Shown: positions 28,447-41,196 of the stretch, piece after piece | How positions within the stretch are numbered: position 1 is the stretch's first letter | Layout of the letters: every line of letters starts with the position of its first letter | Source of the DNA: Flaccisagitta enflata | Taxonomy: Eukaryota; Chaetognatha; Sagittoidea; Aphragmophora | Assembly: GCA_965153355.1 (NCBI GenBank) | Contig: OZ231127.1 | Span: 21,762,001 to 21,826,000 of the forward strand | Length of the DNA stretch: 64,000 nt | Reading direction: 5' to 3' | The notes under the pieces: model-generated | Seen by the model: only the letters and a program-made list of their open reading frames with translations | Told to the model about the DNA's origin: nothing | Databases searched by the model: none | Position numbers and translations under genes: made by a program

Positions 28447-31400
28447 TCAAAGCTTTGGTGCAATGGACGACGTAAAGGCAACTGGAACGGTTTGGCCCTG
28501 GCGATTCGATAACGCCGACGCCGACGAAGGTGCGACCAGCGACGACTTTGCAAACACGGACGTTGCTGCCAAAACAAGTCTTTGGGACCCCACGGAGCCC
28601 ACTTCACCACACGACATGTATTCCCTCATGTATTGCGTTTCGAGTTGCTTTTTGGTCAACTTTTTTTGCTTGTCTTTATTGGGCGTTTTTACAGTTTGCT
28701 GCGACGCCACATCGCCAGGACTCTGAGGGTGTTTCGGTGGTCGGCCTCGGCCTCGGCCGGGTTGAACCCTTGTTGGCGCGGACGCCGTCGTTTTCCTCCT
28801 CTTGCCGACTGCAGTGGACGATTTGCGATTATCGGCTGTGGCGTACATGTTGACATCCGACGCTGACGTATCCTCTTCTTCATCGTCCATCTCACTGGAG
28901 TTACGAGAACGCGACGGTGTCGACTGTCCCGCATCATCACTGTCGTTGATATTGGATGTCCCTGGGAAAAAGAAATTATGCAATGGGAGAATCAGCAAGC
29001 GACAGGTTGCCGTTTGGTTGGTGTAATATAAAAATAACGTTCCGGCCGGATCTAACAATTATAATCAGGTGTACGTTGATGTTGTGCGTCAGTAAAAAAA
29101 AATCTTAAGATTTAACTATTTAACTATTATAATATTATATATATTATGTTATATTATATATTATATATTATTAAATTATATTATATTATATATTATATAT
29201 ATGGTTTCACTCAGGCCTAAGAAAAACTTCGCCGGGGATCTAAAAATATATTGTGCTCGAGCCTTGTTTTTCAGGAGTGTTTATATTCAGACTTGGTCTA
29301 TGCGTGTATCATTATACTTTAGGAAAACCCTGTCTCTAAAATTTGTTTGCAGTTTTACGCAGGAAAAAATGAACATTTCGCGTCTGTTTAGGGCCATATA
29401 CTTTAAAAAAATTTATAACATTCCGGCCGGATCTAACAATTATAATCAGGTGTACGTTGATGTTGTGCGTCAGTAAAAAAAAATCTTAAGATCTAACTAT
29501 TTAACTATTATAATATTATATATATTATGTTATATTATATATTATATATTATTAAATTATATTATATTATATATTATATATATGGTTTCACTCAGGCCTA
29601 AGAAAAACTTCGCCGGGGATCTAAAAATATATTGTGCTCGAGCCTTGTTTTTCACGAGTGTTTATATTCAGACTTGGTCTATGCGTGTATCATTATACTT
29701 CAGGAAACCCTGTCTCTAAAATTTGTTTGCAGTTTTACGCGGGAAAAAATGAACATTTTGCGTCTGTTTAGGGCCATATACTTGAAAAAAATTAAAAACA
29801 TTCCGGCCGGATCTAACAATTATAATCAGGTGTACGTTGATGTTGTGCGTCAGTACAAAAAAATCTTAAGATTTAACTATTATAATATTTTATATATTAT
29901 GTTATATTATATGTTATATATTATTAAATTATATTATATTATATATTATATATTATATATATGGTTTCACTCAGGCCTAAGAAAAACTTCGCCGGGGATC
30001 TAAAAATATATTGTGCTCGAGCCTTGTTTTTCGCGAGTGTTTATATTCAGACTTGGTCTATGCGTGTATCATTATACTTCAGGAAACCCTGTCTCTAAAA
30101 TTTGTTTGCAGTTTTACGCGGGAAAAAATGAACATTTCGCGTCTGTTTAGGGCCATATACTTTAAAAAAATCTTAAACATTCCGGCAGGATCTAACAATT
30201 ATAATCAGGTGTACGTTGCTGTTGTGCGGCGCTTAAAAAAACTTGTAAGATCTAACTATTCTAATTACCGTTACTATAGTTTTATTCAGGCCTATATATT
30301 TTACTCTAGCATTTTTTTAGCGATTGTTTGTATTCAGGCTTGGTGTATGTGTGTATTGTGTAACAATATATGAAACAAACACAAACAGGGTAAATATTTA
30401 CATACCTAGACCGATGGTTTCGGAAGAAGCTCGCCTTACAGGCGTACTTGGACCCGGCGAATTCCTCATGGACATTAACGCCTGCGCAGCCTGCGCCTGC
30501 GCTGTGGGTAACGCGTTCGCTTCCGTTGACGCAAGTGGAGGTATTGGCAGCGAATGAGAGGTACCCGGAGGAGAAGTAGGCATAAAATTCTGCTCGCCGC
30601 CGCACACCGATTCAACCAGAGGTATCTCTGGAGGGTCTTGAGAATGCAGATGTTGATGATCTTGGGAAACGACCCGTAGAGGAGACTGCTGGACGATGTC
30701 GGGACTAGCGACCGAAGATGTATTATTTACCACAAGTGGTAGGCCCCCAACTGACACAGGATTGAGTGGCAAATGTCCCTCCTCGACGGCGGCAAGTTCA
30801 ACATTGTCGACTCTAAGTTGCGGCGATAATTTTACATGATGTGAAGTAGTTGCATCGATGTCTTGGGATTCATCTAAGTCGTGGCCTTCAATGTCGTCTG
30901 TAGGGGTGGTGGATTTCGGTCTGGTGGAGTCCGAAGAACGCAATGAGTTAATGGACGTGGTCGTTATAATCGAGGAAGAATTTGATTCGTCCCCCTGGGA
31001 GATGCTGTTCTCGCGAGCATTCGTGGCGGCAACCGGAAAATTAGCGGCGACGTTCTGGAGAACCCTGTTGACAAAGCGATCCCTCGTGCGAATAATTCGT
31101 CTTTCTGTAAAACGACAAGGGAAAATAAGAGAAAAAAGTAACTTTGTTATTTTTCTACGAAACCAGTTAACATATCAGCTTCCAAAGCTGCAAATGATCT
31201 ACAATTTAGATAAAGTGACTTACCTAGTGGCTATTGTTTTGATATGTAAAAAGTTGATAAAAGGTGATCGTCACGAAAATAGGATCCAAAACATCCACAT
31301 TGAAACGAAACCCCAAACTCACCTAAGCAAACAAAGCCGCGTCGAAAAGGAGGTTCGGCAGTGATGGTTCCATCGTCGAGTTGATAGATGGGGATGTGAG

Positions 31401-32835
31401 GACCAACTTTTAACGCGAGCTGCTTCTTGTAGACACTTTGAGGATTATCCGTGGGGACATTCGAGAATCCGAAGGTTGAATTATCCGTGATCAAATACGC
31501 TTGCACGTGCTCGAACCAAATTTTCTAAAAAATAAACAAGTGAAATTGATTATATATAAATGCAACTTCAAGAACGAAAAGGAGCTGAGGAAAAAAAAAC
31601 AAAATAACGAAAGACCGATGGAGGACAGACATAAACCCACAAAGCACGATTAAGACAAATGTAGCGGGTCAGCCATTCCCGTGCACGCTAATAAAGATCA
31701 CTTCTTGGTGTCTTTGAGAAAAAGCTTGGGCCGTAAATTGGCCTCCGTCATTAAAAAAGTTCGTTAAATATTAGTCGACCATTTGTTTTAAAAGTCAAAC
31801 TCCTTCTTGTTTCCCAACAAGTTTTAAGAATTAAAATGTCATATATCAGTCTTCGGTAAAAAGGAATTTTAAAAAAAAAGAAACAGTTGAAAAGGTTGCA
31901 AGTAAAATTAACATATCGCAGTTAGGAACAATACGGCTTAAAATGTACTTTAATAACAGCCTATTTTTTATATGATTATTTCTTTGCAAGTTATTTTTCC
32001 AATTTAATATATCCCCGGAAATTAATTTGAAAATAATGCTTTGCCGTTTACCATTAAAGACTAAACTCTGTCTTAAAAACAAAACAGGTTACAGTGAGTG
32101 TGATTAACTGTGTCTCTCTTAAGCAGCAATAACATAGCAATTTGGGGAGTATTCCTTTTTTGAGCGTGTGTAACGTTTCTTTGTGTGGCTGTTCATAGCA
32201 GGATATGTCGCAAGACATAATCTTACTAGTTGACGAACAGTCGGTAATAATAATGCTTTAGAAAAATCTTTAATAGTTTATATATGTTTAATATTTACTA
32301 TGTCACTGCTGCTTAAGAAATTATAGCGTAAATTTAACCCATTTGCGTAGATGTTGTTACCTGGCAACTTGGGATGAAACGACCGAGAAGGTAGCGCTCA
32401 TCGCCCACGGTGACGTAGAGGAGGTGCTGGTAGTTCGGCGGCAATCCGTCCTCCCAGTGGAGGTCGTATGAATTAAACCGGAATTGCTTGGTGGTCCACG
32501 GGTTGGGCGGGGGAAACTTGGTCATATCTATGGATAAACATGAGAGTATGTGAAATCGTTTGTTGAACAACATAATGTTAAATAAAAGAGTGTACAATAG
32601 CCTCGGCCTTTCTTGTTTATGTTCGTGTATTTCTCTGTGTTATCGTGCATCGTATAAATTTGTTCTTTGTTGATGTTTGTTGTTGTTGTTCTTTTTTATT
32701 TGTTCCTATTTGTTCTTGTTTATATTTTGAAGTTCTGGATTGATGTGTAACCTACGTCTAATAATCAAAACGCAATAATAGTTGTTCATTCCGATTATTC
32801 TACGACCTACCATAATCTCCCAAAAACGGCTCCAT
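28447..32835 (-). CDS. G1: AT-hook protein gene, 5 exons
   Basis: Exons: 32811-32835, 32361-32527, 31323-31524, 30406-31104, 28447-28961. They total 1608 nt (535 aa) with all junctions in phase. ATG at 32835 gives MEPFLGDYD. The N-terminal 130 aa look ordered (LPPNYQHLLYVTVGDERYLL, KIWFEHVQAYLITDNSTFG, GPHIPIYQLDDG). Then come a basic RRIIRTRDRFVNRVLQN segment, a long Ser/Pro/Thr/Asp-rich disordered part, an acidic DDEEEDTSASD tract, and a canonical AT-hook (GRGRGRPPKHPQ) flanked by Lys-rich sequence. Probably a nuclear, minor-groove DNA-binding protein; the specific family is not recognised. It shares composition and a PPNYQ segment with G2 but I cannot show homology. The largest intron (28962-30405) holds a 380-bp tandem repeat. 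Confidence 0.7.
29039..30250. repeat. About 380-bp tandem repeat, just over 3 copies
   Basis: The phrase 'ttccggccggatctaac' recurs at about 29039, 29421, 29801 and 30179 (spacing 382, 380, 378), each followed by the same AT-rich (TATAT) block and a 'ggtttcactcaggcctaag' block. The last copy is partial and more diverged. It lies entirely inside the last intron of G1 and produces repeated spurious ORFs. Confidence 0.9.
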
Positions 32836-34452
32836 CTTCCTTCGTCGTCGTCGTAACAGGTAGCTTCGACTTGTCCTTCTAGTTGATTGCGAAGGTAAAA
32901 TCGTAGTAAAAGTTTATTATTGTTGAATAAAAATTTGCCGAAAGTACGAAGTTAATTATGTTTACGAATCTGCAAAAGGGGGAAAAAAAAAGAATTAGTC
33001 CAATACAAAAAAGGGGCAGCATCCCAAACAGGCGCGACGAAAAAATTGTAAAAAATTTGACGCAATCGTCGATTTTTCGCTGCGGTCCGCAGCATTACGC
33101 TGGGCGTGCTGCGCTGCCGCTGTTGCCTAATCTGCGGCGAGAGGAATTTCCGTCATTGAACAAAAGAGCAACCTTCTGGGTGTTCTCGGAAAAATGAAAT
33201 GGTCGATAGATGTCGTATTTCGGCGTTGTGTTTTTTGTACGAAAAAAGAACAATTACATGACTGTCTATTTTGTTAAAGTGGCTGTACGTTATAATCGTT
33301 ATAGTTTAGAAAACTCTGTCGCCAAAAATGGCTTGCATTTTTACTAAAGTTTTTCCACAATCTAATTATAATACTTCAGATGACTCTAACGCGGGAAAAA
33401 ATGAGCATTTTGCGCAACTCTTTCGGACCATATACTTATTATATTGCCAAAACACTTTGATTTTTGGTGAGACTTAGTGTTATGGCACTTTATGAAAAAT
33501 CGCGAAGTAAAAGTGATATAAAAAATATATTAATGAATCCAGAATTTTTCGGCTACCTTCAATATGATATAATTAAAATATTCCACTGTTTTCCGGCAAA
33601 ATGGGTGGGATGAAATATAATTTCGATATAATGACTGTATAATTGTTATGTCATATAATTTCGTCCGCGATTGATATAATTTTTTGCTATAATTATTAGA
33701 AAAAAACTTTTTTTTTTGAGTGAGGCGCATTGATTTTGATCTTTTTATGTTGATTCAATTTTCTTCTCCTTTATCAAATATTTGTTTGCAATTTCCATTT
33801 TACTTTCATTTTACTTTCTTAAGAAGGAAGATAAAGCTTTAAGAAATTTTTTATTCCATTTAAGATTAATTCTATGTGTAGTGGAGAACCTATGGAAAGA
33901 GTTCAATTTTCATTTACAATTGTTAGATACCTAAGCTTCAACACTAAAAAACATGATTATGGCGAAAATTGTCATTTTTGCTTCTTCATCGATTTTTGGT
34001 AATAAGGTACTGACTTTGATTTAGCGGTATGATAACTGTAAGCAATATCAAACTTTTTTAAAGGTTTCTATGATAAGTTTAGGTACTAATGAGATGACAA
34101 ATGGTCACAGAATCTTTTTTAAAAAACTTTTACTAGGTAGTAACTGCATCACACAAACAGCAAAAATCGCGATTCTGGCGAAAAATGTGATTTTCACCTA
34201 TTTGATAGCCGAACTTTTGTTGAAAATGGCACCCGCTTCCCATTCACTGAGGTCTTCAAAATTTTTTTCAGGCAATAAGGACATAGTTAACTAACTTCAA
34301 GACCAATCTTGAGGTGAATTTCAATCTACAACCCTCTATGCTATCCCCTAACAAGCACAATCACAATTCATTCTTTCCTTGAAATTGAGACAGGCAAATG
34401 AAAAGAAAACAAGATTTATTCCCTCCATGATCTATGAAACAAAATGTTACAC
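32836..34452. other. Upstream region of G1, no gene seen
   Basis: 1.6 kb without supported genes. The first 350 bp are relatively GC-rich near 33060-33150 (several GCTGCG/GCGGCG steps), compatible with a promoter or 5' UTR of G1, but no TATA or initiator can be assigned with confidence. The remainder is AT-rich unique-looking sequence. Confidence 0.4.
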
Positions 34453-34837
34453 GTACACTCATTTCTTTGACTAAGAACCTTGTTTATAAGAACATTGAGG
34501 CTAAGATCTGGAAAAAAATAAGAACACTCGTAAGAACATTATTAGCCTCACAAAAGGGGAATATAAGAACATTCATATTTCATTAATTTTAGGAACTATG
34601 AAAATCAGAAAGAATGGTTGACTTAATCACTTTCATTGAAATTAGATTTAGTTATAGATAATAATTTGGTTTAAATTAGTTTAGTAACCAGATAAAAGAA
34701 CATTCTTGTATGAGCTAACGATTGGAAAAATAAGAATATCCTAAGAACAATTTGAGCCTCAAACCGCCCAAGAAATAAGAACACTGAGCCTCAAAAAAAA
34801 AAATAACATGTTCTTATAGAATTAAATGAGTGCAGTA
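34453..34837. mobile_element. TATAAGAAC-type MITE (copy 1)
   Basis: Imperfect terminal inverted repeats: GTACACTCATTTC ... TATAAGAAC at the left and its inverse at the right (GTTCTTATAGAATTAAATGAGTGC). The interior is built from repeated 'aagaac' and 'gagcctca' words. Related elements at 41197-41628 and 60557-61064. Boundaries approximate; no TSD verified. Confidence 0.55.
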
Positions 34838-35104
34838 CAGTTTCCCATTTCACGTTCACCACGCTCTTTGATTCCCAAGACCGATGTCATTGTCAACAAT
34901 ACAGTAATTGTTTGATAATATTCTAACCTCAGAGACCCAAATATTTTGAGCTTAGCATATCAGTGTAATGATCATTTTGCCTCGCACATGCGCAAACTGA
35001 ATCGTTTTTCATACAATTGATGAGCCGATGATAATCATGATATACAAGACCTATCTATTGCAAATTTTCGGGACATAACGTTTGTGCATAACGCTTGTCA
35101 TATT

Positions 35105-35107
<3 letters not shown>

Positions 35108-35196
<89 letters not shown>
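35108..35196. repeat. (AT)n microsatellite
   Basis: About 88 bp of uninterrupted AT dinucleotides. Confidence 0.98.
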
Positions 35197-35201
<5 letters not shown>

Positions 35202-35574
35202 GAAAAGTAGTAACAATTGAAAAAACTTCAGAATCCCGGTATGCGATCATTCACGCCGTAAGAAATGGGATAGAAGTAAATATCAAGAGCGTTATCTATG
35301 AATATTATTTCGGTCGTTTGGAGGTTTAAAGTCCTAAATCGACCCCTAAGTCCCCTTAGCGAGATTTCAATCGTAACATTTGTTGAAGATAAAAAACTAA
35401 TTCTCAAACGCCCACCAACGTAGAGGACTCCTCTTAGGCAGCCGGTGGACGGGTAGGGTAAGGATTTGATATATTTTACTCACAATGTCACAAGCAGGGG
35501 CGTATTTGACGGGGCGTCAGGGGCAGCAGCTGCTGCCCTTTTTGTTGGGGCACAAAACCCATCGGGACACAAAA

Positions 35575-35731
<157 letters not shown>

Positions 35732-35961
35732 GAAAGGTTTAAAATGTTTCCAGCTGTATGGCATCGATCTACAGAGCCTATTCATCCCCTTGGCCATTCA
35801 TTTAGTTGTCTAGGTTGATGCCTTCTTCATCAACCCAATCCATCTAAATCATTACCCATTTTCATGTTTTCACCAAAAAATTGGAATTCTCTTAAAAATC
35901 TCCGATGGAAAACGATTCTGCTTCACCCCCAAGATGCAAAAACTACAATGCTCCAAATGTG

Positions 35962-36055
35962 GCAAAATTTTTTAGTCGCGTGCATGCGACTCTACAACCC
36001 GCTCCGTCGGTTGGTCGGTCCGTCGGTCCGTTGGTCCGTCGGTCTGTCGGTCGGT
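35962..36055 (+). repeat. 5' part of an HR repeat in the hAT-like element
   Basis: TTTTTAGTCGCGTGCATGCG and the (GGTC/CGTC)n arm only; followed by low-complexity sequence. The nested copy has the same piece at 38544-38632. Confidence 0.85.
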
Positions 36056-36959
36056 AACACTTAGCTTTTTTGCGTCGTTTTTGGTCATTTTGGGTTGTCT
36101 GGAGTTATTTTGAGTCAATTTTTCTGTTGTTCTTGGTTGCTTTTAGTCATTTTTGTTTGCTTTTAGTCATTTATGTCACTTTGTTCATTTAAGTCATTTG
36201 TGTTGTTTTTGGGTTTTTGAAGTATTTTTAAGTCATCTTAAGTCATTTTGGGACATATCAGGTCATTTTTGGTCATTTAACATGTTTTTTTGGTATGTTT
36301 TGGTCATTTATGTTCGTTAGTTTTTTTGTTTTTGGTTTTTGGTTTTTGGTTTTTGATTTTTGGTTTTTTTGGGGGGGGGTTTTTTTTTTTTTTTTTTGGT
36401 TTTTGTTTTTTTTATTTTTAGGGACATTTCAGGTCATTTTTGGTCATTTAACATTGTTTTTCGGTATGTTTTTAGTTATTTTGGTTTTTGTTTTTGTTTT
36501 TTGTTTTTTGGTTATTTTGTTTGTTTTTGTTTGTTTTTTTTTTGTTTTTGTTCTTTTTTGTTTTTTTTTTTTGATCTTTCATTTTTTTTGTTTTTTGGGG
36601 GGGGGTTTTGGGGACATTTCAGGTCATTTTTGGTCATTTAACATGATTTTTTGGTATGTTTTGATCATTTACGTTTTTTGGTTTTTAGGTTTTTGGTTTT
36701 TCTGGTTTTTTGTTTTTTTGGTTTTTGGTTTCTTGGTTTTTAGTTTTTAGTTTTTAGTTTTTAGTTTTTAGTTTTTAGTTTTTGGTTTTTGGTTTTTGGT
36801 TTTTGGTTTTTGGTGTTTTGGTTTTTGGTCATTTAACATGGTTTTTTGGTATGTTTTGGTCATTTATATTTTTTGTTTTTTTGGTTTTTTGGTTTTTTGG
36901 TTTTTGGTTTTTTGATTTTTTTGTTTTTTGGTTTTCTGTTTATTTTTGTTTTTTTGTTT

Positions 36960-37350
36960 TTAAGTCTGCTGGTTTAAGTCTGCTGGTTTAAGTATGCTGG
37001 TTTAAATCTGCTGGTTTAAGTCTGCTGGTTTAAGTCTGCTGGTTTAAGTCTGCTGGTTTAAGTCTGCTGGTTTAAGTCTGCTGGTTTAAGTCTGCTGGTT
37101 TAAGTCTGCTGGTTTAAGTCTGCTGGTTTAAGTCTGCTGGTTTAAGTCTGCTGGTTTAAGTCTGCTGGTTTAAATCTGCTGGTTTAAGTCTGCTGGTTTA
37201 AGTCTACTGGTTTAAGTCTGCTCGTTTAAGTCTGCTGGTTTTAGTCTGCTGGTTTAAGTCTGCTGGTTTAAGTCTGCTGGTTTAAGTCTGCTGTTTAAGT
37301 CTGCTGGTTAAAGTCTGCTGGTTAAGGTCTGCTGGTTAAAGTCTGGTTTA
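36960..37350. repeat. 14-bp satellite, outer copy (about 27 units)
   Basis: Head-to-tail units AAGTCTGCTGGTTT with few substitutions and some units shortened at the 3' end. Follows a long TTTGG/TTTTAG low-complexity stretch (36295-36960). Confidence 0.95.
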
Positions 37351-37585
37351 AGTCTGGTTTAGTCATTTTTCATTGATTGGGTTGAAAGAGTTGATTAATT
37401 TGACTCAATTACAAAAGTCACCACTTTTTCCAGTGGTCCCGGCCTGTAATTGGGTAGGTTTCCACGGCCTCCAATACCTCATTAAGCTTATTTATTCATC
37501 AATTCATTCAAGTTAATCTAGTCAACTAAATCATTTTATTCATTTCTTATATTTCTCCCTATTCAGTCATGTTGATTAAAAAGAT

Positions 37586-37904
37586 CAGGGGTGTATATAA
37601 TTGAGTCGCTTTTGATTTTTTTCCCCTCCTGCCTTTGATTTTCTTCCCCGCGACGCATCGCGTCGCGTTAATTTATCTATGATTTTCTTCCCCATATAGC
37701 AATAAAACAATGTAGTTAAGGTTTAAATAATGTTAAATTGTATTTTTTTAATTGTGTTTTATGATTTAGTACTGTCAAAAGTTTTATTTTCCCCAAATTT
37801 CCTTTTTTTCTCTTTTTTCCCCCTTTGATTTCCTTCCCCATCTCCAGACCCTTAGATTCCCCCCCCCCACCAGGGGGGGGAAAACTCAATTATATACAGG
37901 CCTG
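37586..37904. mobile_element. hAT-type MITE inside the outer hAT-like copy
   Basis: 319 bp from CAGGGGTGTATATAATTGAG to its inverse ending CAGGCCTG. Flanked by AAAAAGAT at 37578-37585 and 37905-37912 (8-bp TSD). Same family as 28128-28442, in the opposite orientation. Confidence 0.9.
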
Positions 37905-38192
37905 AAAAAGATACAATAAGGAGTCAGATCAATTCAGTTTCTTATGTCTCGCACGCGACTTAAAGGTGTTGGCCTTGTTACAATAACTATGACATTTCAT
38001 ATGACAAAACATTATCCTTGGTTTAAATACTAAACATTTTACACTATCAAAAAGCAAGACTTCCTTTCACACAATTTCACAATAATTACATGACAAAGCA
38101 ATACTAATAAGCAGGGGCGTATTTGACGGGGCGTCAGGGGTAGCAGCTGCTGCCCTTTTTGTTGGGGCACAAAACCCATCGGGACACAAATG

Positions 38193-38206
38193 AGAGAGAG
38201 AGAGAG

Positions 38207-38300
<94 letters not shown>
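38193..38300. repeat. (AG)n microsatellite, inner copy
   Basis: About 105 bp of GA dinucleotides, the counterpart of the tract at 35575-35727. Confidence 0.97.
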
Positions 38301-38305
<5 letters not shown>

Positions 38306-39559
38306 GAAAGGTTTAAAATGTTTCCAGCTGTATGGCATCGATCTACAGAGCCTATTCATCCCCTTGGCCATTCATTTAGTTGTCTAGGTTGATGCCTTCT
38401 TCATCAACCAAATGCATCTAAATCATTACCCATTTTCATGTTTTCACCAAAAAATTGGAATTCTCTTAAAAATCTCCGATGGAAAACTATTCTGCTTCAC
38501 CCCCAAGATGCAAAAACTACAATGCTCCAAATGTGGCAAAATTTTTTAGTCGCGTGCACGCGACTCTACAACCCGCTCCGTCGGTCGGTCGGTCCGTCGG
38601 TCCGTCGGTCCATCGGTCCTTCGGTCGGTAACACTTAGCTTTTTTGCGTCGTTTTTTGTCATTTTGGGTCGTCTGGAGTTATTTTGAGTCATTTTTTTGT
38701 TGTTCTTGGTTGCTTTTAGTCATTTTTTTTTGCTTTTAGTCATTTATGGTCATTTTTGATCATTTATGTCACTTTGTTCATTTAAGTCATTTGTGTTGTT
38801 CTTGGGTTTTTGAAGTATTTTTAAGTCATCTTAAGTCATTTTGGGACATAACAGGTCATTTTTGGTCATTTAACATGTTTTTTTGGTATGTTTTGGTCAT
38901 TTATGTTCGTTAGTTTTTTTGTTTTTGGTTTTTGGTTTTTGGTTTTTGATTTTTGGTTTTTTGGGGGGGTTTTTTGGTTTTTCAATTTTCATTTTTGGTT
39001 TTTTGGTTTTTTGTTTTTTTGTTTTTTTTTATTTTTAGGGACATTTCAGGTCATTTTTGGTCATTTAATATTGTTTTTCGGTATGTTTTTAGTTATTTTG
39101 GTTTTTGTTTTTGTTTTTTGTTTTTTGGTTATTTTGTTTGTTTGTTTTTTTTGTTTTTGTTCTTTTTTGTTTTTTTTTTTGATCTTTCATTTTTTTTTGT
39201 TTTTTTGGGGGGGTTTTTGGGGACATTTCAGGTCATTTTTGGTCATTTAACATGATTTTTTGGTATGTTTTGATCATTTATGTTTTTTGGTTTTTAGGTT
39301 TTTGGTTTTTCTGGTTTTTTGTTTTTTTGGTTTTTGGTTTCTTGGTTTTTAGTTTTTAGTTTTTAGTTTTTAGTTTTTAGTTTTTAGTTTTTAGTTTTTA
39401 GTTTTTGGTTTTTGGTTTTTGGTTTTTGGTGTTTTGGTTTTTGGTCATTTAACATGGTTTTTCGGTATGTTTTGGTCATTTTTATTTTTTGCTTTTTTGT
39501 TTTTTTGGTTTTTTGATTTTTTCGTTTTTTGGTTTTCTGTTCATTTTTGTTTTTTTGTT

Positions 39560-40095
39560 TTTAAGTCTGCTGGTTTAAGTCTGCTGGTTTAAGTCTGCTG
39601 GTTTAAATCTGCTGGTTTAAGTCTGCTGGTTTAAGTCTACTGGTTTAAGTCTGCTGGTTTAAGTCTGCTGGTTTTAGTCTGCTGGTTTAAGTCTGCTGGT
39701 TTAAGTCTGCTGGTTTAAGTCTGCTGGTTTAAGTCTGCTGGTTCAAGTCTGCTGGTTTAAGTCTGCTGGTTTAAGTCTGCTGGTTTAAGTCTGCTGGTTT
39801 AAATCTGCTGGTTTAAGTCTGCTGGTTTAAGTCTACTGGTTTAAGTCTGCTGGTTTAAGTCTGCTGGTTTTAGTCTGCTGGTTTAAGTCTGCTGGTTTAA
39901 GTCTGCTGGTTTAAGTCTGCTGGTTTAAATCTGCTGGTTTAAGTCTGCTGGTTTAAGTCTACTGGTTTAAGTCTGCTCGTTTAAGTCTGCTGGTTTAAGT
40001 CTGCTGGTTTAAGTCTGCTGGTTTAAGTCTGCTGTTTAAGTCTGCTGGTTAAAGTCTGCTGGTTAAGGTCTGCTGGTTAAAGTCTGGTTTAAGTC
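39560..40095. repeat. 14-bp satellite, inner copy (about 38 units)
   Basis: Same AAGTCTGCTGGTTT unit as at 36960-37350 but about 11 units longer. Blocks of variant units (AAATCTGCTGG, GTCTACTGG, a GGTTTTAG join) recur in the same order, showing internal block duplication. Confidence 0.95.
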
Positions 40096-40326
40096 TGGTT
40101 TAGTCATTTTTCATTGATTGGGTTGAAAGAGTTGATTAATTTGACTCAATTACAAAAGTCACCACTTTTTCCAGCGGTCCCGGCCTGTAATTGGGTAGGT
40201 TTCCACGGCCTCCAATACCTCATTAAGCTTATTTATTCATCAATTCATTCAAGTTAATCTAGTCAACTAAATCATTTTATTCATTTCTTATATTTCTCCC
40301 TATTCAGTCATGTTGATTAAAAAGAT

Positions 40327-40651
40327 CAGGGGTGTATATAATTGAGTCGCTTTTGATTTTTTTCCCCCCCTGCCTTTGATTTTCTTCCCCGCGATGCGTC
40401 GCGTCGCATTGATTTATCTATGATTTTCTTCCCCATATAGTAATAAAACAATGTAGTTATGGTTTAAATAATGTTAAATTGTATTTTTTTAATTTTGTTT
40501 TATGATTTAGTACTGTCAAAAGTTTTATTCTCCTCAAATTTCCTTTTTTTCTCTTTTTTCCCCCTTTGATTTCCTTCCCCATCTCCAGACCCTTTGATTT
40601 TCCCCCCCCCCCACCAGGGGGGGGGGGAAAACTCAATTATATACAGGCCTG
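40327..40651. mobile_element. hAT-type MITE inside the inner hAT-like copy
   Basis: Counterpart of 37586-37904, with the same TSD AAAAAGAT at 40319-40326 and 40652-40659. The shared TSD shows the MITE was already in the progenitor before the nested insertion. Confidence 0.9.
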
Positions 40652-41196
40652 AAAAAGATACAATAAGGAGTCAGATCAATTCAGTTTTTTATGTCTCGCA
40701 CGCGACTTAAAGGTGTTGGCCTTGTTACAATAACTATGACATTTCATATGACAAAACATTATCCTTGGTTTAAATACTAAACATTTTACACTATCAAAAA
40801 GCAAGACTTCCTTTCACACAATTACACAATAATTACATGACAAAGCAATACTAATAAGTGATATTAGTTGCATGATTAGCTACATAAGTAATAGAAAACC
40901 ATAGGGACACAAAACTCGTTGGGACACAGATTTTGGCATGCTGCCCCTAAAATTTGGGCTCAAATACGCCCCTGCTAATAAGTGATATTAGTTGCATGAT
41001 TAGCTACATAAGTAATAGAAAACCATAGGGACACAAAACTCGTTGGGACACAGATTTTGGCATGCTGCCCCTAAAATTTGGGCTCAAATACGCCCCTGGT
41101 CACAAGTAAGGTAAGTTGAGTAAGGGAATCACAGAATTTTCTGCCTTGGGGCGTGATGCAGGTAAATAAGCTTATAAGTTTAGGATCCGGGAAACT

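Larger units (their letters stand above)
38112..40974. mobile_element. hAT-like nonautonomous element (inner, nested copy)
   Basis: Same TIR (CAGGGGCGTATTTGA and inverse) and same internal order as the outer copy, very similar in sequence. Flanked by its own TSD CTAATAAG at 38104-38111 and 40975-40982, so it transposed into the outer copy rather than arising by tandem duplication. Length 2,863 bp; longer than the outer copy mostly through a longer 14-bp satellite. Confidence 0.88.

Noticed and set aside
36295-36991. Phe/Trp-rich hydrophobic ORFs (also 38888-39255)
   Set aside because: Arise from TTTGGTTTT low-complexity sequence in the hAT-like element; not membrane proteins.
36960-37350. 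CRISPR array
   Set aside because: Units are contiguous 14-bp repeats without unique spacers, in a eukaryotic transposon.
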